Assembly: GCA_001600415.1 (NCBI GenBank)
Contig: BCJX01000007.1
Location: 714,032-778,031, forward strand
DNA length: 64,000 nucleotides
Reading direction: 5' to 3'
Source of the DNA: Pascua guehoae
Taxonomy: Eukaryota; Basidiomycota; Tremellomycetes; Trichosporonales; Trichosporonaceae
The notes under the pieces were generated by a model. The model was not told the origin of the DNA. It ran no database searches and saw only the letters and a program-made list of their open reading frames with translations. The translations under genes were made by a program, and so were the position numbers. Position 1 is the stretch's first letter; each line of letters opens with the position of its first letter. Shown one piece after another: positions 33,926-44,566 of the stretch.

Positions 33926-34690
33926 TGCGTACGCGTACGCGCCGAGACACCAGAGAAGCAGTTCCCGTCCCACGCCGCACCGACTATCGTCACCACGAGT
34001 ACTGCCCCAACGAGTATCGTCCCGACCCCAGGCCCAACTAACCCCATCCCCGCTCCATCAAACACCTCCCCAACAACCATCCCCCCCAACACCAACCCCA
34101 CCACCACCAACACCAACCCCGCCCCCCCCGCCCTCTTCATCTGCCCCGGCCTCGGCGCCGCCACCCTCCCGGGCCTCACCGACCCCACCCTCTCCCCGAC
34201 CCGCGGCCAGGTCCTCGCCGTGCGCGCCCCCTGGCTCCGCTCCGGGTGGACGCGGCAGGTCGGCCCCCTCGCGGGCGGCGAGGGCGGGAGCCGCACCTAT
34301 GTCATTCCGAGGTGTACCGGCGAGGTCATCCTGGGGGGCACGCGCGAGGAGGGTGATTGGGACCCAAGGGCGAGGGCGGAGGCGCGAAGGGATATTATCC
34401 AGAGGGTTGTGGAGGTGTGTCCGGAGATTGTGCCGCCGCATCTGCGGGGGACTAGTGCGAAGGGGAACAAGGGGGTGGGGGAGCTGCTCGAGGGGATCAT
34501 TGTCGGCGACCGCGTGGGGTTCCGGCCGTCGCGCGTCGGCGGGACACGGGTCGAGCGCGAGGACCGCACGATTGCGGGTCACCGCGTGCCTGTCATCTAC
34601 AACTATGGGCATGGGGGCGCGGGGTGGCAGAGCTGTTGGGGGTGTGCAGAGGACGCCGTGGCCTTGTTGGCTGGGCGGGCGAGGTTGTAG
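32479..34690 (+). CDS. DAO1: D-amino-acid oxidase with a PTS1-like C-terminus
   Basis: FAD enzyme oxidising D-amino acids to 2-oxo acids, ammonia and H2O2, normally in peroxisomes. Exons 32479-32683, 32950-33074, 33612-(33804 or 33924) and 34032-34690. N-terminal FAD motif [14 protein letters not shown], then [35 protein letters not shown] and [22 protein letters not shown]. Next are [41 protein letters not shown] and the DAO closing signature [19 protein letters not shown]. It ends in ARL, a PTS1-type tripeptide. The exon 3 end is uncertain: a weak GTCTCG donor gives 393 residues. A better GTGCGT donor after a poly-C run gives 433 with an Asn/Pro-rich insert. Both keep phase. Introns 1 and 2 are long (266 and 537 nt) and repetitive. 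Confidence 0.9.
33080..33360. repeat. Pyrimidine-rich imperfect repeats in intron 2 of the oxidase gene
   Basis: Many copies of TCCTATTCTGGTGTCC-like and GTCCTCTCCTGGTRCACCTG-like units, all inside the 537-nt intron. Confidence 0.7.
33886..33924. repeat. Long poly-C run within the oxidase gene
   Basis: Nearly uninterrupted C (one A near its start), directly before a GTGCGT donor-like sequence. It would encode polyproline if exonic. Its length makes sequencing error likely. Confidence 0.85.
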
Positions 34691-34765
34691 CGGGCGAGGT
34701 TGTAGCGGGCGAGGTTGTAGCGGGCGAGGTTGTAGCGGGCGAGGTTGTAGCGGGCGAGGTTGCAG
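34676..34765 (+). repeat. Six tandem 15-bp units, each encoding Arg-Ala-Arg-Leu-stop
   Basis: Unit CGGGCGAGGTTGTAG. Five copies are identical; the sixth has CAG for TAG. The first copy is the authentic C-terminus and stop codon of the oxidase. Because 15 is a multiple of three, every unit restores the same frame. Confidence 0.97.
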
Positions 34766-35019
34766 ACAAGGTTGATGTGCGTCACACAAGGCGGACGAGG
34801 GCGGCGACTGTGTGTGTGGACTGCCTCGCTGCCGTCCCTCGCTCTGTCCCGCTCCGTCCTAAAGGACGGACCAACATCCTGGTCGACCAAAATTAAATGC
34901 AATACATATGCCGTATACTTGGCGATCTACAGTGATCTCCTCTCTCCACGTCTCCACACGAGACTGCACACTCCGCAAACTCCGTCCACAGCGGCGCCTA
35001 CGGCGCCGGCGCCTGTGGC
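34766..35019. other. Convergent 3' region between oxidase and transporter
   Basis: Together with the 15-bp array, about 330 nt separate the two stop codons. Contains the 3' UTRs of both genes; nothing else is visible. Confidence 0.5.
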
Positions 35020-37961
35020 CTACCACAGCCCCACAAAGCTCCCCACACACCACACAGACGTCACGACGCCGACGGGCAGGATGCCAACGTACACGATCAG
35101 ATCCTGCCACAACCTGCGGCCCAGGCGGCGTTTCTGCAGCTGCCGCTCCTTGCGCGCGAGGAGAATATCCGTGCTGGGGTCGGTGATCGAGGGAGACCGG
35201 CTGTGGCGGCTCCCGCTGCTGCCGCTCCCGCTGCTGCCCGCGGGCAGGAGGGCCTCTTCGTCCATCGGCGGCGGGCCGTGCGAGGGGAAGATGATGGCGA
35301 GCGGCGAGCGGACGTGGAAGGTGATGATGAAGAAGAGGGCTGGTGGTGAGTGCGTGCGAGGCGAGTGAGGTGGGGGGAGCGGGGTGGGACAAGGTCAGAG
35401 GGGCGTAAGGAACTAGGAAAGGGGCACGGTGGAGTATGGCGGAGGGCGACAGGACGGCACCAGGAGGGTGCCAGGGGAGCACCAGGAGAGCAGATGAAGA
35501 GCACCAGGAGATTGGAAAGAGACCCAGAAAGGGTGGCCATGGAGATGGCCAGGAGAGGGCCACGGCCTAACACGACCAACACGACCAACACGACCAACAC
35601 GACCAACACGACCAACACGACCAACACGACCAACACGACCAACACGACCAACACGACCAACACGACCAACACGACCAACACGACCAACACGACCAGGATC
35701 ATTACAAACAGCCCACGCCAGGCCCAACTTACATGGAAGAAGCCACCCGACTGCCAACGTCGCCATGACACCCAAGAGCTCAATCTTGTCCGCGACCCAG
35801 CCGCCAATACACGCAAACAGGACGACAATGGCCCAAATACCGAGCCCGACCCAGCGGCCGGCCTTGTACCGCTCCCCGCGGTCGACGTCGAGGGCCGTTA
35901 AGATCGTGTCGCGGCCACGGAGGAGCCACGTGGCCGTCGAGCCGAGCACGACTGTGGCCATGAGGGCGCGGGCAAAGTTTGTCCACCCGTCGTCGGCGGG
36001 GAGGGCGGCAAACACTGTCGGCGCCTCGGGGAGGAGGTAGTATGGTACCAGGGCGAGGGGGAGGGCGAGCGTGGTGATGATGGCGGTGATGGCGAGGATG
36101 GGGATGCCGAATGTCTGGCGTTGGGCGCGCGCGAGCATCGAGTGGATCGGGAGCGTTTGCAGGTGCGGCGTGAAGAACATTGCGAGTGTGGCTGGGGTTA
36201 GTGGGTGGCTGGGCTGGGATAGACGAGAGCCTCTCGCTCGGACTCACTCAGGCCGGCGCCGGCAGACTTGGCCGAAAGGCCGCGCACGCTAATCTTGCGT
36301 AGGTTCAGGCCCCGCTTGAGCGCATCCTTCATGGCCTCGGTGGCAGTGGCAGTAGCAGTGGTGGCTGCGTCAGCCACGGCGCTTGCCACTTCCGTCGCGT
36401 TGGCTACCTCGGGCCCGGCGGCGGCGGCCGCAGCGGCAGCCTCCTCGGCGGCCTTTTTAATCTCAGACGTTCGCCCGATGGCAATAAACGTCACGACTGG
36501 CAGGAGGAGCGCGAGCGCGAGGGGCGCATACCGGAGTGGCCTGTACGAGCGTCGTGGGACGAGCGCGGGGGCAAGCAAGATGCACACAAAGATGGTCCAT
36601 GTGAGACGCGCGTGCAGGAAGCCGTCTGGGAGGTATGACGTCGCGATGGGTTCTAGGAGCGGGTAGAGGGCTGCCGGGTGAGCTCGGTCAGTGCAAAGTG
36701 GGTGGACTCACTCCCGAGCCAGCCGATGGACGCGCCGATCGTGCTGACGAGCACAAACGCACGGCCAACGACGAGGCCGTACCGCCCGAACCGCTCGCCG
36801 ACGCATGCGGCAAAGACGTCTTCGAAAGAGCGGACCTTGAGGTACCACGCGAGGTAGACGATGACAATATGTGCGCACGCGGACAGGAGGGCGAGGATGC
36901 AGAAGAGGGGCACGAAGAGGGCTACACCCGCGGGGAGGAAGTCGTGCGGAACCGCCGAGAGCGCAGGCAGGAGCGCGAGGGGGTGGGAGAGGAGGAGCGG
37001 TGCAATGATCTGAGCGTCAGTGTGAGCGTGGGTTGTGGGTGGGTGGCAGATGTGGGAGCGTGGGAAGGAGGCGACGCGAGCAACGCACCTCTAGCAAGGA
37101 CTGATCTCCCGTTTCGTCGTCCCACTTTTTGCGCCGTCGGCGGATGGTTCCGACGAGGGGCTCTGCAGCATCGACGTCGAGGTCATTGTCGTCTGCATCG
37201 TCGAGGTCGTCGTCAAACTCGGAGAACGAAAACGAGAATCGGGAGCGGGTGGACGCGGCGTCGTCGTCTTTATCTCTGGCGGTCGATGGGTGCGATGCAG
37301 AGTGTGACGGCAGCGATGAAAAGGACGACAAGGATGCAATGCTGCGAGTGTCGGCGTCTAGGTCCGTGTCGTCGTCTGGGCGGTCGACGACAATCGACGG
37401 CGCTCGTCCGTTGGATGGTACAGCCATGGTGCCCGTCCAGCTCGAGTTGGATGGTGTCGAGACGTGCCTGCTGCTGGTCTTTGACGGTTTGCCACCTAGC
37501 CCCGATCCGCGGGCAGACAGACCGGTCGCACTTCTGCTCCTCCGGATATGGCTCGTGCTCGCACTCGCATTCGCGTTTCCGTTTCCGTTTCCGTTGGTGA
37601 TTGTGCTCGCACTCGAGCTCAATGCGGGGCCTGAAGAAGGTGTTGGTCCAGATCCGGAACCAAGTTCGCTAGCGGCCGTCGCAAAGCTTGCAGCGCTTCC
37701 GGCACTCGCAAAACTCGCGACACTCGCACCGCTCACCGCGCGGCTGGTGCGTGTCGTTGGGACCGTGCCCAAAACCGAGGCCGAGGTCGAGGCCGTGCGG
37801 CTCCCGCTTCCACTGCCCTCGCCGAGGCTCCCCCGTCCCAGACCGCGATCCCGCGGCACATCGGGGACTTTGAAGAAGGGGGAAGTGGGCGAGTGTGGTG
37901 AGACGGGTGACAGTGGCGTGGACGCGTACGAGCGTCCCTCTGGAGGTGTGGGGAGTGTCAT
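35020..37961 (-). CDS. Amino-acid transporter, Aa_trans/AVT-like
   Basis: Polytopic membrane protein of 790 residues. Exons (descending): 37961-37089, 37009-36712, 36670-36248, 36191-35733 and 35339-35020. The first 290 residues are cytosolic-type, Ser-rich and acidic, with a basic TIRRRRKKW before the membrane domain. Hydrophobic segments follow in the order expected of the amino-acid/auxin permease family: IIAPLLLSHPLALLPALSAV; VALFVPLFCILALLSA with HIVIVYLAWYLKVRSFEDVFA; AFVLVSTIGASIGWL; TIFVCILLAPALV; LALALLLPVVTFIAI. An Ala/Thr-rich loop, FFTPHLQTLPI, ILAITAIITTLALPLALVPYYL, GLGIWAIVVLFACIGGWVA, LFFIITFHVRSP and a final YVGILPVGVVTSVW complete it. The substrate is unknown; vacuolar or plasma-membrane export/import of neutral amino acids is typical. 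Introns are 79, 41, 56 and 393 nt; the last holds a 9-bp array. Confidence 0.75.
35571..35695. repeat. 9-bp minisatellite in the last transporter intron
   Basis: About 14 perfect CACGACCAA units. The array has no stop in any in-frame reading (it encodes Thr-Asn-Thr or Val-Gly-Arg repeats), so it could be mistaken for an exon. GTAAGT and CACCAG splice signals place it in the intron. Confidence 0.95.
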
Positions 37962-38368
37962 TGGGGGGACTGGAACATGTGACGGGGGCGAGGATGACAA
38001 TGAGCAATGTGTAATATGTGTGTTGTGAAGACGAGCAAGCAAAAGACGCGGGTTTGTGGGGACTAGAGGATGAAACCGCGTCAGTCGCCGGCGCGTCGGG
38101 CAATCACCCCACACCGCACACTGCACAGGCAAGCGAGCCATTCCCCCCCCCCAAATACAACTAAGGGAATGAGCACCCGGGAGGTAGACAGGCACGGCAC
38201 TCTCTGCCCAGGGAAACGCGGAACGCGTACAATCTCGAACACGTTTAGCTTCCGGCCGGTATCCCCTGCGACCCCTCCCCCCTCCATCCCCTACTCCCAG
38301 TCTCTACTTCCAGACATTACGGTCACCGGCTTGGCCATTTACGCGTCCGTCTCATCCCTCCAAACACC
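37962..38368. promoter_or_regulatory. Divergent transporter/CDC43 promoter
   Basis: 407 nt between start codons on opposite strands; must serve both genes. No TATA box or repeated motif is evident. Confidence 0.55.
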
Positions 38369-40578
38369 ATGGCGCAGTCGACGTTCAAGCGCAACGCGCA
38401 CAAGGGATACTTTCGCCGATGCCTCCAGGCCCTCCCTGCGCGAGCACAAGAGCATGACTCGAACCGGTGAGTGCGGCGCAAAGTCTGCGGGTTGGGATGG
38501 GAGACGGACAAATGTGGGGTTTGGATGTTTGGCTCGGGACGTAAAGAGTTGGAAACATGGAACACGGAACGTGGAACCGGCGGTGACTGTGAGGGTTTAC
38601 AGTCGAGACACACCTGAAGAGCGCGTAATGAACAGCGGCTGTAGTGTTCTTGGCACGGCGCGTCGTTGCTATATGAGCACCATGCCGAGCATGCAGTCTT
38701 GTACTGCTCTCGAGGCCTCCAAGGCACCGTGCCAACTCCCACACAGGTGACACCCGCTAACACGCAGAATCACACTCGTCTTCTTCTGCCTCGCGGGCCT
38801 GACGCTTCTGGGAGAACTCAACCCGACCGACGCCGAGCGGGATGAGTGGATCGAGTGGATATGGAGTCTCCAGGCCCGTGAGTACGAGTGCATGGTAGAG
38901 TGGCATGGGCGTAGGGCCAGGGGGAGAGTGGAGCTGGAAGATTGGCTGTCTGGTTGCGAGGTGGCAGCTGCGAGTGATACAGCAGCGACTACGGAGCTGT
39001 GCGGACAGCCGTGAGGACATCTCCCTACGCTTCGAACGGTGCACCGTCCCACCTGCGTCTGTTGCCCAGCACAGAACTGTGATTCCAAGATTGCACAAGC
39101 GTCCATGTCTTCCGCGCCCAGAACATCCCTGCACATTCTTTCCTTCTACCACAAGACCATGCCCGTTTTGCACTAACACGCAGCGACGGGCGGCTTCCGC
39201 GGCTCGCCCTTCATGACCACGCCCAACCCCGCAACCTCCCCCGGCCACCTCCCCTCGACCTACACGGCGCTGTGCAGCCTCGCCCTCCTCCGCGCCCCCC
39301 TCGACCGGCTGGACCGACCCGGCCTGCGCCGTTTCCTGCGCGCATGCCAGGCGCCAGACGGGAGCTTTGCGGCGTACCCCGGCGCCGAGGGCGAGTTCCA
39401 AAACGACGTGCGCATGGCATACTGTGCGGCGGTCACGAGGGCGGTGCTGGTCGGACAAGGAGAGGGAGAGCCAAAGGCGGGAATACAGGAGACTGAGGGC
39501 TCGTTTGATGTGCCAGCCGCCATTTCGTTTCTGCGGCGGTGTAAGGTGCGTCGAGGTTGGGGGCGGAGCTGACGGCAGACTTGGGAGGGGGGGTATTCGT
39601 CGCGGCCGGGAATCGAGGCGCAGGGTGAGTTTGATGACGAATGCGGTGGGAATGGGTAACGATCGGGCGCCGGTCAGCTGGAACGCTTTGGAGCGCCTTC
39701 GCACTCGGGCGTGGAGTCTTGTGGCTATTGTGGCTCGCCCTCCATGCCGTCGCTTTGAAGCTGGACCCCTGGTTCCATGGCTTGTGGCCCCATGGCTGTG
39801 CCTCCCGATGGCAAGCTGACCATCTCCCCAAACCCTCACACCCACCCATCTTCCCAGCCCACTAACACCAGGCGGAACAACCTACTGCGCCACAGCAGCA
39901 CTCACCCTCCTCGGCGCGCCCTCGAGCCCCGCCGACGCAGCAGACACGACGCGCTGGCTCGCGCAGCGCCAGATTGGCGGGTTCCAGGGACGTCCGGGCA
40001 AGCTCGAGGACGTGTGCTATTCGTTCTGGTGCGGCGGCGCCTTGGCGGTGAGTGGGGGTTGGGGGTGGTGTTGTTTGTGCTGACGGTGGCGTTTGTTGTT
40101 TTTGTGGTGTTGGTTACTTTTCTCCGGTCGTCGTCGGCTTTCGCACTGTCGTCGTTTCCGCCATTCACATCGCGAATATTCTCGATTCCCGTCCAATCGT
40201 TCCCAACACATCTCTCTGGTACCCGTCTTCCTAACCCACGCCCCACGCCGCACCCCCTATCCCTCCCCACCATTACATTCCCCCCCGCAGACCCTCCACC
40301 ACGCGCCCCTCGTCAACGCGCCGGCCAACACGTCGTTCCTCCTCAACGCCCAATCGCCCATTGGCGGCTTTGGCAAGGCGCCCGACGACTTTCCCGACCC
40401 GTTCCACTCGTACCTCGCCCTCGCGGCGCTGGCGCTCACGCCCGCGCGGGATGAGCTGGGCCTCGCCGAGATTGACCCCGTGTGGAACTTGCCGTTTGCC
40501 GCGAGGGAGTGGTTGAGGGCGGGGGCAGAGGGGGGTGCCAGGTCCCAGGGAGCAGGAAAAGGAGCCGAGAGCCGCTGA
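38369..40578 (+). CDS. CDC43: Geranylgeranyltransferase type I beta subunit
   Basis: Catalytic beta subunit that attaches geranylgeranyl to CaaX proteins such as Rho/Cdc42, in the cytosol with the RAM2-type alpha subunit. Exons 38369-38466, 38768-38877, 39184-39545, 39579-39624, 39872-40047 and 40291-40578 give 359 residues. Motifs: ITLVFFCLAGLTLLGEL, TGGFRGSPFM, LPSTYTALCSLALL, DGSFAAYPGAEGEFQNDVRMAYCAA and TWEGGYSSRPG-EAQGGTTYCATAALTLLG. IGGFQGRPGK-EDVCYSFWCGGAL carries the zinc Asp and Cys, and IGGFGKAPDDFPDPFHSYLALAAL the zinc His. Introns are 301, 306, 33, 247 and 243 nt. Intron 3 (39546-39578) is only 33 nt yet has donor, CTGAC branch and CAG acceptor. The C-terminal 25 residues are low-complexity. 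Confidence 0.94.
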
Positions 40579-42408
40579 GGGGCGAGAAGCCGAGAGTCAC
40601 TGAGGGATGGGGCAGCTGTTATAAAGGGTGGGCCGGGAGACGCGAGTGAGAGGATTAGCTGGTTGAACGGTACGAGCCTGTACCGCTAGTAGGGGCGAGG
40701 GGCTGGGCGTGAAGACGGTAAACAATCTTCCTTGTCAGTTGTTTTGCATTGGTTTAAACGAATACACATAGCTATGCAGTAGTAGACGCATTTCAAGCAC
40801 TAAATTTATTTCGCACGTGTGGTCAAGCGTGCTGAATGCAGACTGATCATGGGCGTTGGCGGTTGAGTAGAGTGCAGACTGTCAACGCCTGAACGGGCCC
40901 ACGCAGCTGCCATGCAGCTGGGGAAGGCTGCACCCACTCACAGTACAACCCCAACATGTACGCCCGAGACGTGCACGACGGCCTGTGACTTTGTGCGACC
41001 TGTACCACGCCGTCGCCCAACCCTTGCACCAACCCAGAACCCAGACAAGAGGGGACGAGATGATGCCGTGGGCGTCCAGCAGAGAGCAGCCCGTCCTTGT
41101 GCCGCCCTCTCGCCGTCCCAAAGCCACAGAGCAACCACAGCATGGCACAATAGGAGCGTGGCACAATAGGAGCATGGCTGCATGGCCGCACAGAGACACT
41201 GTACGCCAAACCCCAGCCAAGCCGACGCCACGATGGCCGTGAGACACGAGACAAGCCAAACCTCTTGGCGCGCAGGTCACATGCACCTGTACGTCGTACA
41301 GCCGCTCGCGGCACAGTAGTAGTCCATCGTCACGCGGCATGAGGACGAGGACGAGGACGAGGACGAGTAACGAGTGCATGCTCAGAGAGGTTGATCCGAC
41401 ACGGAGAGTGCGAGATCACGCGGAATGGGCACTGGCTGCACCGACAACTCGCGGGCGGGGCCACTTGTTCTGTCGCGCTTGGGCTAGTGCAGATGCAATG
41501 GTATCCCGTGGACGGGTGATGGCTTTGGCCAGCCATGATGTGGGCGACGGTGGAGCGCAATGATTGTCAGGCACGCATTAGTTTGATCCCTTTGCCTTTG
41601 ATTGACTTTTGCCACCCACCACGTCGAGGCCACCAGGCCACCAGGCTGCGGTCAGCGCGCCAGCGTTACGATTGCTCGTTGCTGCCCGCAGCGGTGCACG
41701 CTAACGACCGACCACATGAGCTACTAAGAGACCAGCACTAAACCTTACGTACTAGCCTACCAGTCGGCAAAGGATGTTGGAGCAGCGAGTGCTAGCGCGG
41801 GCGGACCCTGTAAAGCTCATGCGGCAGAGAACATCGCGCCGACGTTCGCGTGCCGACGTGGTATGCGGTGAGGCGACGGCGGTACGGTGCGGCATGCGGC
41901 AGAGGGGCTGACGGTTCGGCTTTGTGTGGTTGCAACTTTGGGTTGGGGGTTGCGTCATTGGCATGCGTCGTGGTGGTGTTTGCGCGTGATCGAATCATGC
42001 ACATTCCCACCATATCACCATGTCGTCAATGCAACGCCAACGTCAGTCGCGTAATGTGCCCCTTGTGCCCCTCTTGCCCCTCGTTCCCCTCGTACATGCC
42101 CGTGCGAGTGCCTGTTCACCTGGTTCGCTTGGTTCACTTGTGCTAGACCCCAGGTCACGCGAACAAGTTGTCGCCCGTGGACACTTCCACTGCCGTGCCA
42201 AGACTCTTTGCCGCAGCAGGCCAAGCGTAATGAATGTGACTGCGCGCTGCGCACCCCCTAGCGCGCACTCCTGGGACGCCACCCTTGCCACCCCACCACC
42301 CGCCACCCGCCACCCGTCCAACTCCCAACTTGCGGTATATGCGATGCCATGCGCGTGTGACTACAGAGAAATTAGGAAATAATGTCCGAGCATGAAATTG
42401 TCCGTCTT
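40579..42408. other. Gene-free stretch between CDC43 and glyoxal oxidase
   Basis: About 1.8 kb. Short direct repeats include two GTGGCACAATAGGAGC copies near 41142-41175, a GGACGA run at about 41341-41367 and two GCCACCAG copies near 41630. No credible gene or tRNA. Contains the convergent 3' ends of both neighbours. Confidence 0.5.
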
Positions 42409-44566
42409 CTACAGGAGGAGGGAGAGGCCGAGGGCCGCGAGGGCGGCGGGTACCGAGATGGCAAGCATGTGGGCGGCGCCAGACTTTTCGTCGCCAGTGT
42501 TGTGCGCCTCGACGTTGATAACCGAGGGGTCGTCATTGCTCTGGCCAGTGGGCGTGGGCTCGGGGACGGGAATGACCGTCGAGGTCGGGAGAGCCTGGTT
42601 GTCGGCCGTGGGCTGGGTGCCGAGCGCGCCCGAGCCGACCATGACAAACTCGCCATTGGCCGGGACGCCGTTCTGGACGACAAAGAGCATGGCGGGGCCG
42701 GGCTGGAAGAGCATGGGGCCCGTCTTGCCGGGAATCTGCGAAACGTGGAGCGTGGAAGTGTTCGTGTTCTGGTCAATCGTGTACGACGACTCGAGCTCAA
42801 TCATGCGCTGGCCAAAGCCAAGGGCGTGCGTGTTGAAGCCCGCGCGGATGAGGACAACCTTTGTGGCGTTGACGTCGGCCTCGGCGGTGGCGTTGAGCGT
42901 GAGGTTGAAGTAGTTGCCACCGTAGCTAATCGACTCGGGCGCACCCTGGTATCCGGGGCGGGGCGAGTCATAGTACGACGGGTAGAAGCGCTCAATGTCG
43001 GTACGAGAGCGCCACTGGTCGTTGGTAAAGTCGGCGTTGGGGTTCGAGCCCGAGATCAGGACCGAGCCGTCGGGGAGAAGGATGGCAGTCGAGTGGTACA
43101 TGCGCTCGTTGGGCGACGACGGGAGACCCGTGCGGTCCCAGCGCGACCCAGCGGGGTTCTCGGGCTTGTAAATGGTGGGCACGTAGATTGGGTCCTGGCC
43201 ATACGACTGTCCAACAGAGTACATCTGGTCGCCGTAGCCCGCAGTGCCCATGGCGACACCGTTGCCGTGCCACAGCGTGCCGTCGGGGAGAATGACAAAC
43301 TGGCCCATGGAACGGCCCTCCATCATATAGTCGTCGAGCTCGTACTCGCCGCTGCCCTCGGGCGCGATGCGGTAGCACGAGTCGTCGGCGGCGTACGCGG
43401 TAACATTGTAGCCAGGGCCAATGTCGTCACCCCACTTGGTCGTCGTCGAGCCGCCGCAGAACAGGAGTGTTGGGGTATAGTTGTTGCGGGGTGTGAGGGG
43501 GAGCATGACCGTGGCGGCCGACGCGGGGTAGACACGGACGGCGACGGGCATGTCTGGGAGGTTGGTCGTCTCCTTGGTGTTGTAGTCGTATAGGATCGTC
43601 TTGAGACCGGCCTGCATAAACAGCTTGCCCGATGGCATGAGCCAGGTGAGCGGGTAGAGGTTGACGGGCAGCGTGTCCGTGAGGAACTGGAGGTTGACCG
43701 CGCCGTCACCCTTTTCCGGGAAGAACTCGTACGTCGGGTTGTCCTGGACCGCCGTGTTGACATAACCACCATTCTTGTCGCCACCAATGACAATGAGCGT
43801 ACCATCTGGCAGAGTCTCGACGGTCGGGTACCAGCGCTTGCCCGTCATCTGCAGATAGCCACCCGTGTCCGACGTGATGTCAAACGTCTGTTCACCCTGG
43901 ACATACTCGCACGACTCGTCGTCGCACGGGTCCAGCAGACGGATCGCCGTGCCGCCAGTCGTGTCCTTGTACGCTGCCGGCTCGTTTGTGGCAACACCGC
44001 CGGTTGTAACGGCTAAGCTTGTCAGTGTCCGCAAACTCGCTGGTAAACGTACGTTGGTTGCCACCAAACACGGCCCATGTTCCATTGCCGAGGACGGCAC
44101 CACCGGCACAAAACGTGTTGGAATAGACGTCCATCGTGCGGACTGCGCGTGTTAGCTAGGTTTCACTGGCGGTATGGGGTATTGCGCCAAGACTGACCCT
44201 TCTGAGTGTTGATGTCGTACTCGACGGCCCATGCTGGGTGGGTGCCATACTTGCCGTCAATGGTGGTGGGGTTGTTCTCCGTCTTGTCGAGAATGTAGAC
44301 CTTGTTCATGGTGCCAAGGAACATCTGGTATGCAATCAGCGTCGTGCTCCGTGGGTGCGTGTGAGGCCAAAGGTGGGTGACGTTGCCAAGCTGGCTTGGG
44401 CTGCAACAACGGCATGCCAATCGGTGGTCACGCGCGTGCGAGTACATACCATCTGTGCAGAGATACCAGCATCACCGGCCGGGGCAAACGTGTTGGCTTG
44501 TTGGCCATGGGCGGTGGCAGCGAGCAAGGGCACGACGGCCCAGAGGGCTGATGTTGGGGAACGCAT
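42409..44566 (-). CDS. GPI-anchored glyoxal oxidase-like copper radical oxidase
   Basis: Secreted enzyme that oxidises simple aldehydes or alcohols and releases H2O2, as in wood-decay fungi. Exons (descending) 44566-44450, 44324-44198, 44142-44053 and 44012-42409 give 645 residues. A signal peptide (about 1-21, ending TAHG) is followed by MDVYSNTFCAGGAVLGNGTW, whose Cys is the expected thioether-crosslink partner, then kelch blades such as RWYPTVETLPDGTLIVIGG (Tyr of the crosslink). ERMYHSTAILLPDGSVLISGSNPN supplies the Tyr-His copper ligands; AGFNTHALGFGQRMIEL in the C-terminal DUF1929 domain supplies the last His. The tail is Ser/Thr/Pro-rich and ends in a hydrophobic stretch, consistent with a GPI signal. 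Introns are 125, 55 and 40 nt, all in phase. Catalytic residues appear complete, so activity is expected. The substrate is unknown. Confidence 0.9.

Noticed and set aside
34676..34765. Regular repeat array as a CRISPR
   Set aside because: Units are contiguous with no spacers, and this is a eukaryotic genome.
35380..35900. Plus-strand frame with Thr-Asn repeats
   Set aside because: It is the antisense reading of the intronic 9-bp minisatellite and transporter exon 4.
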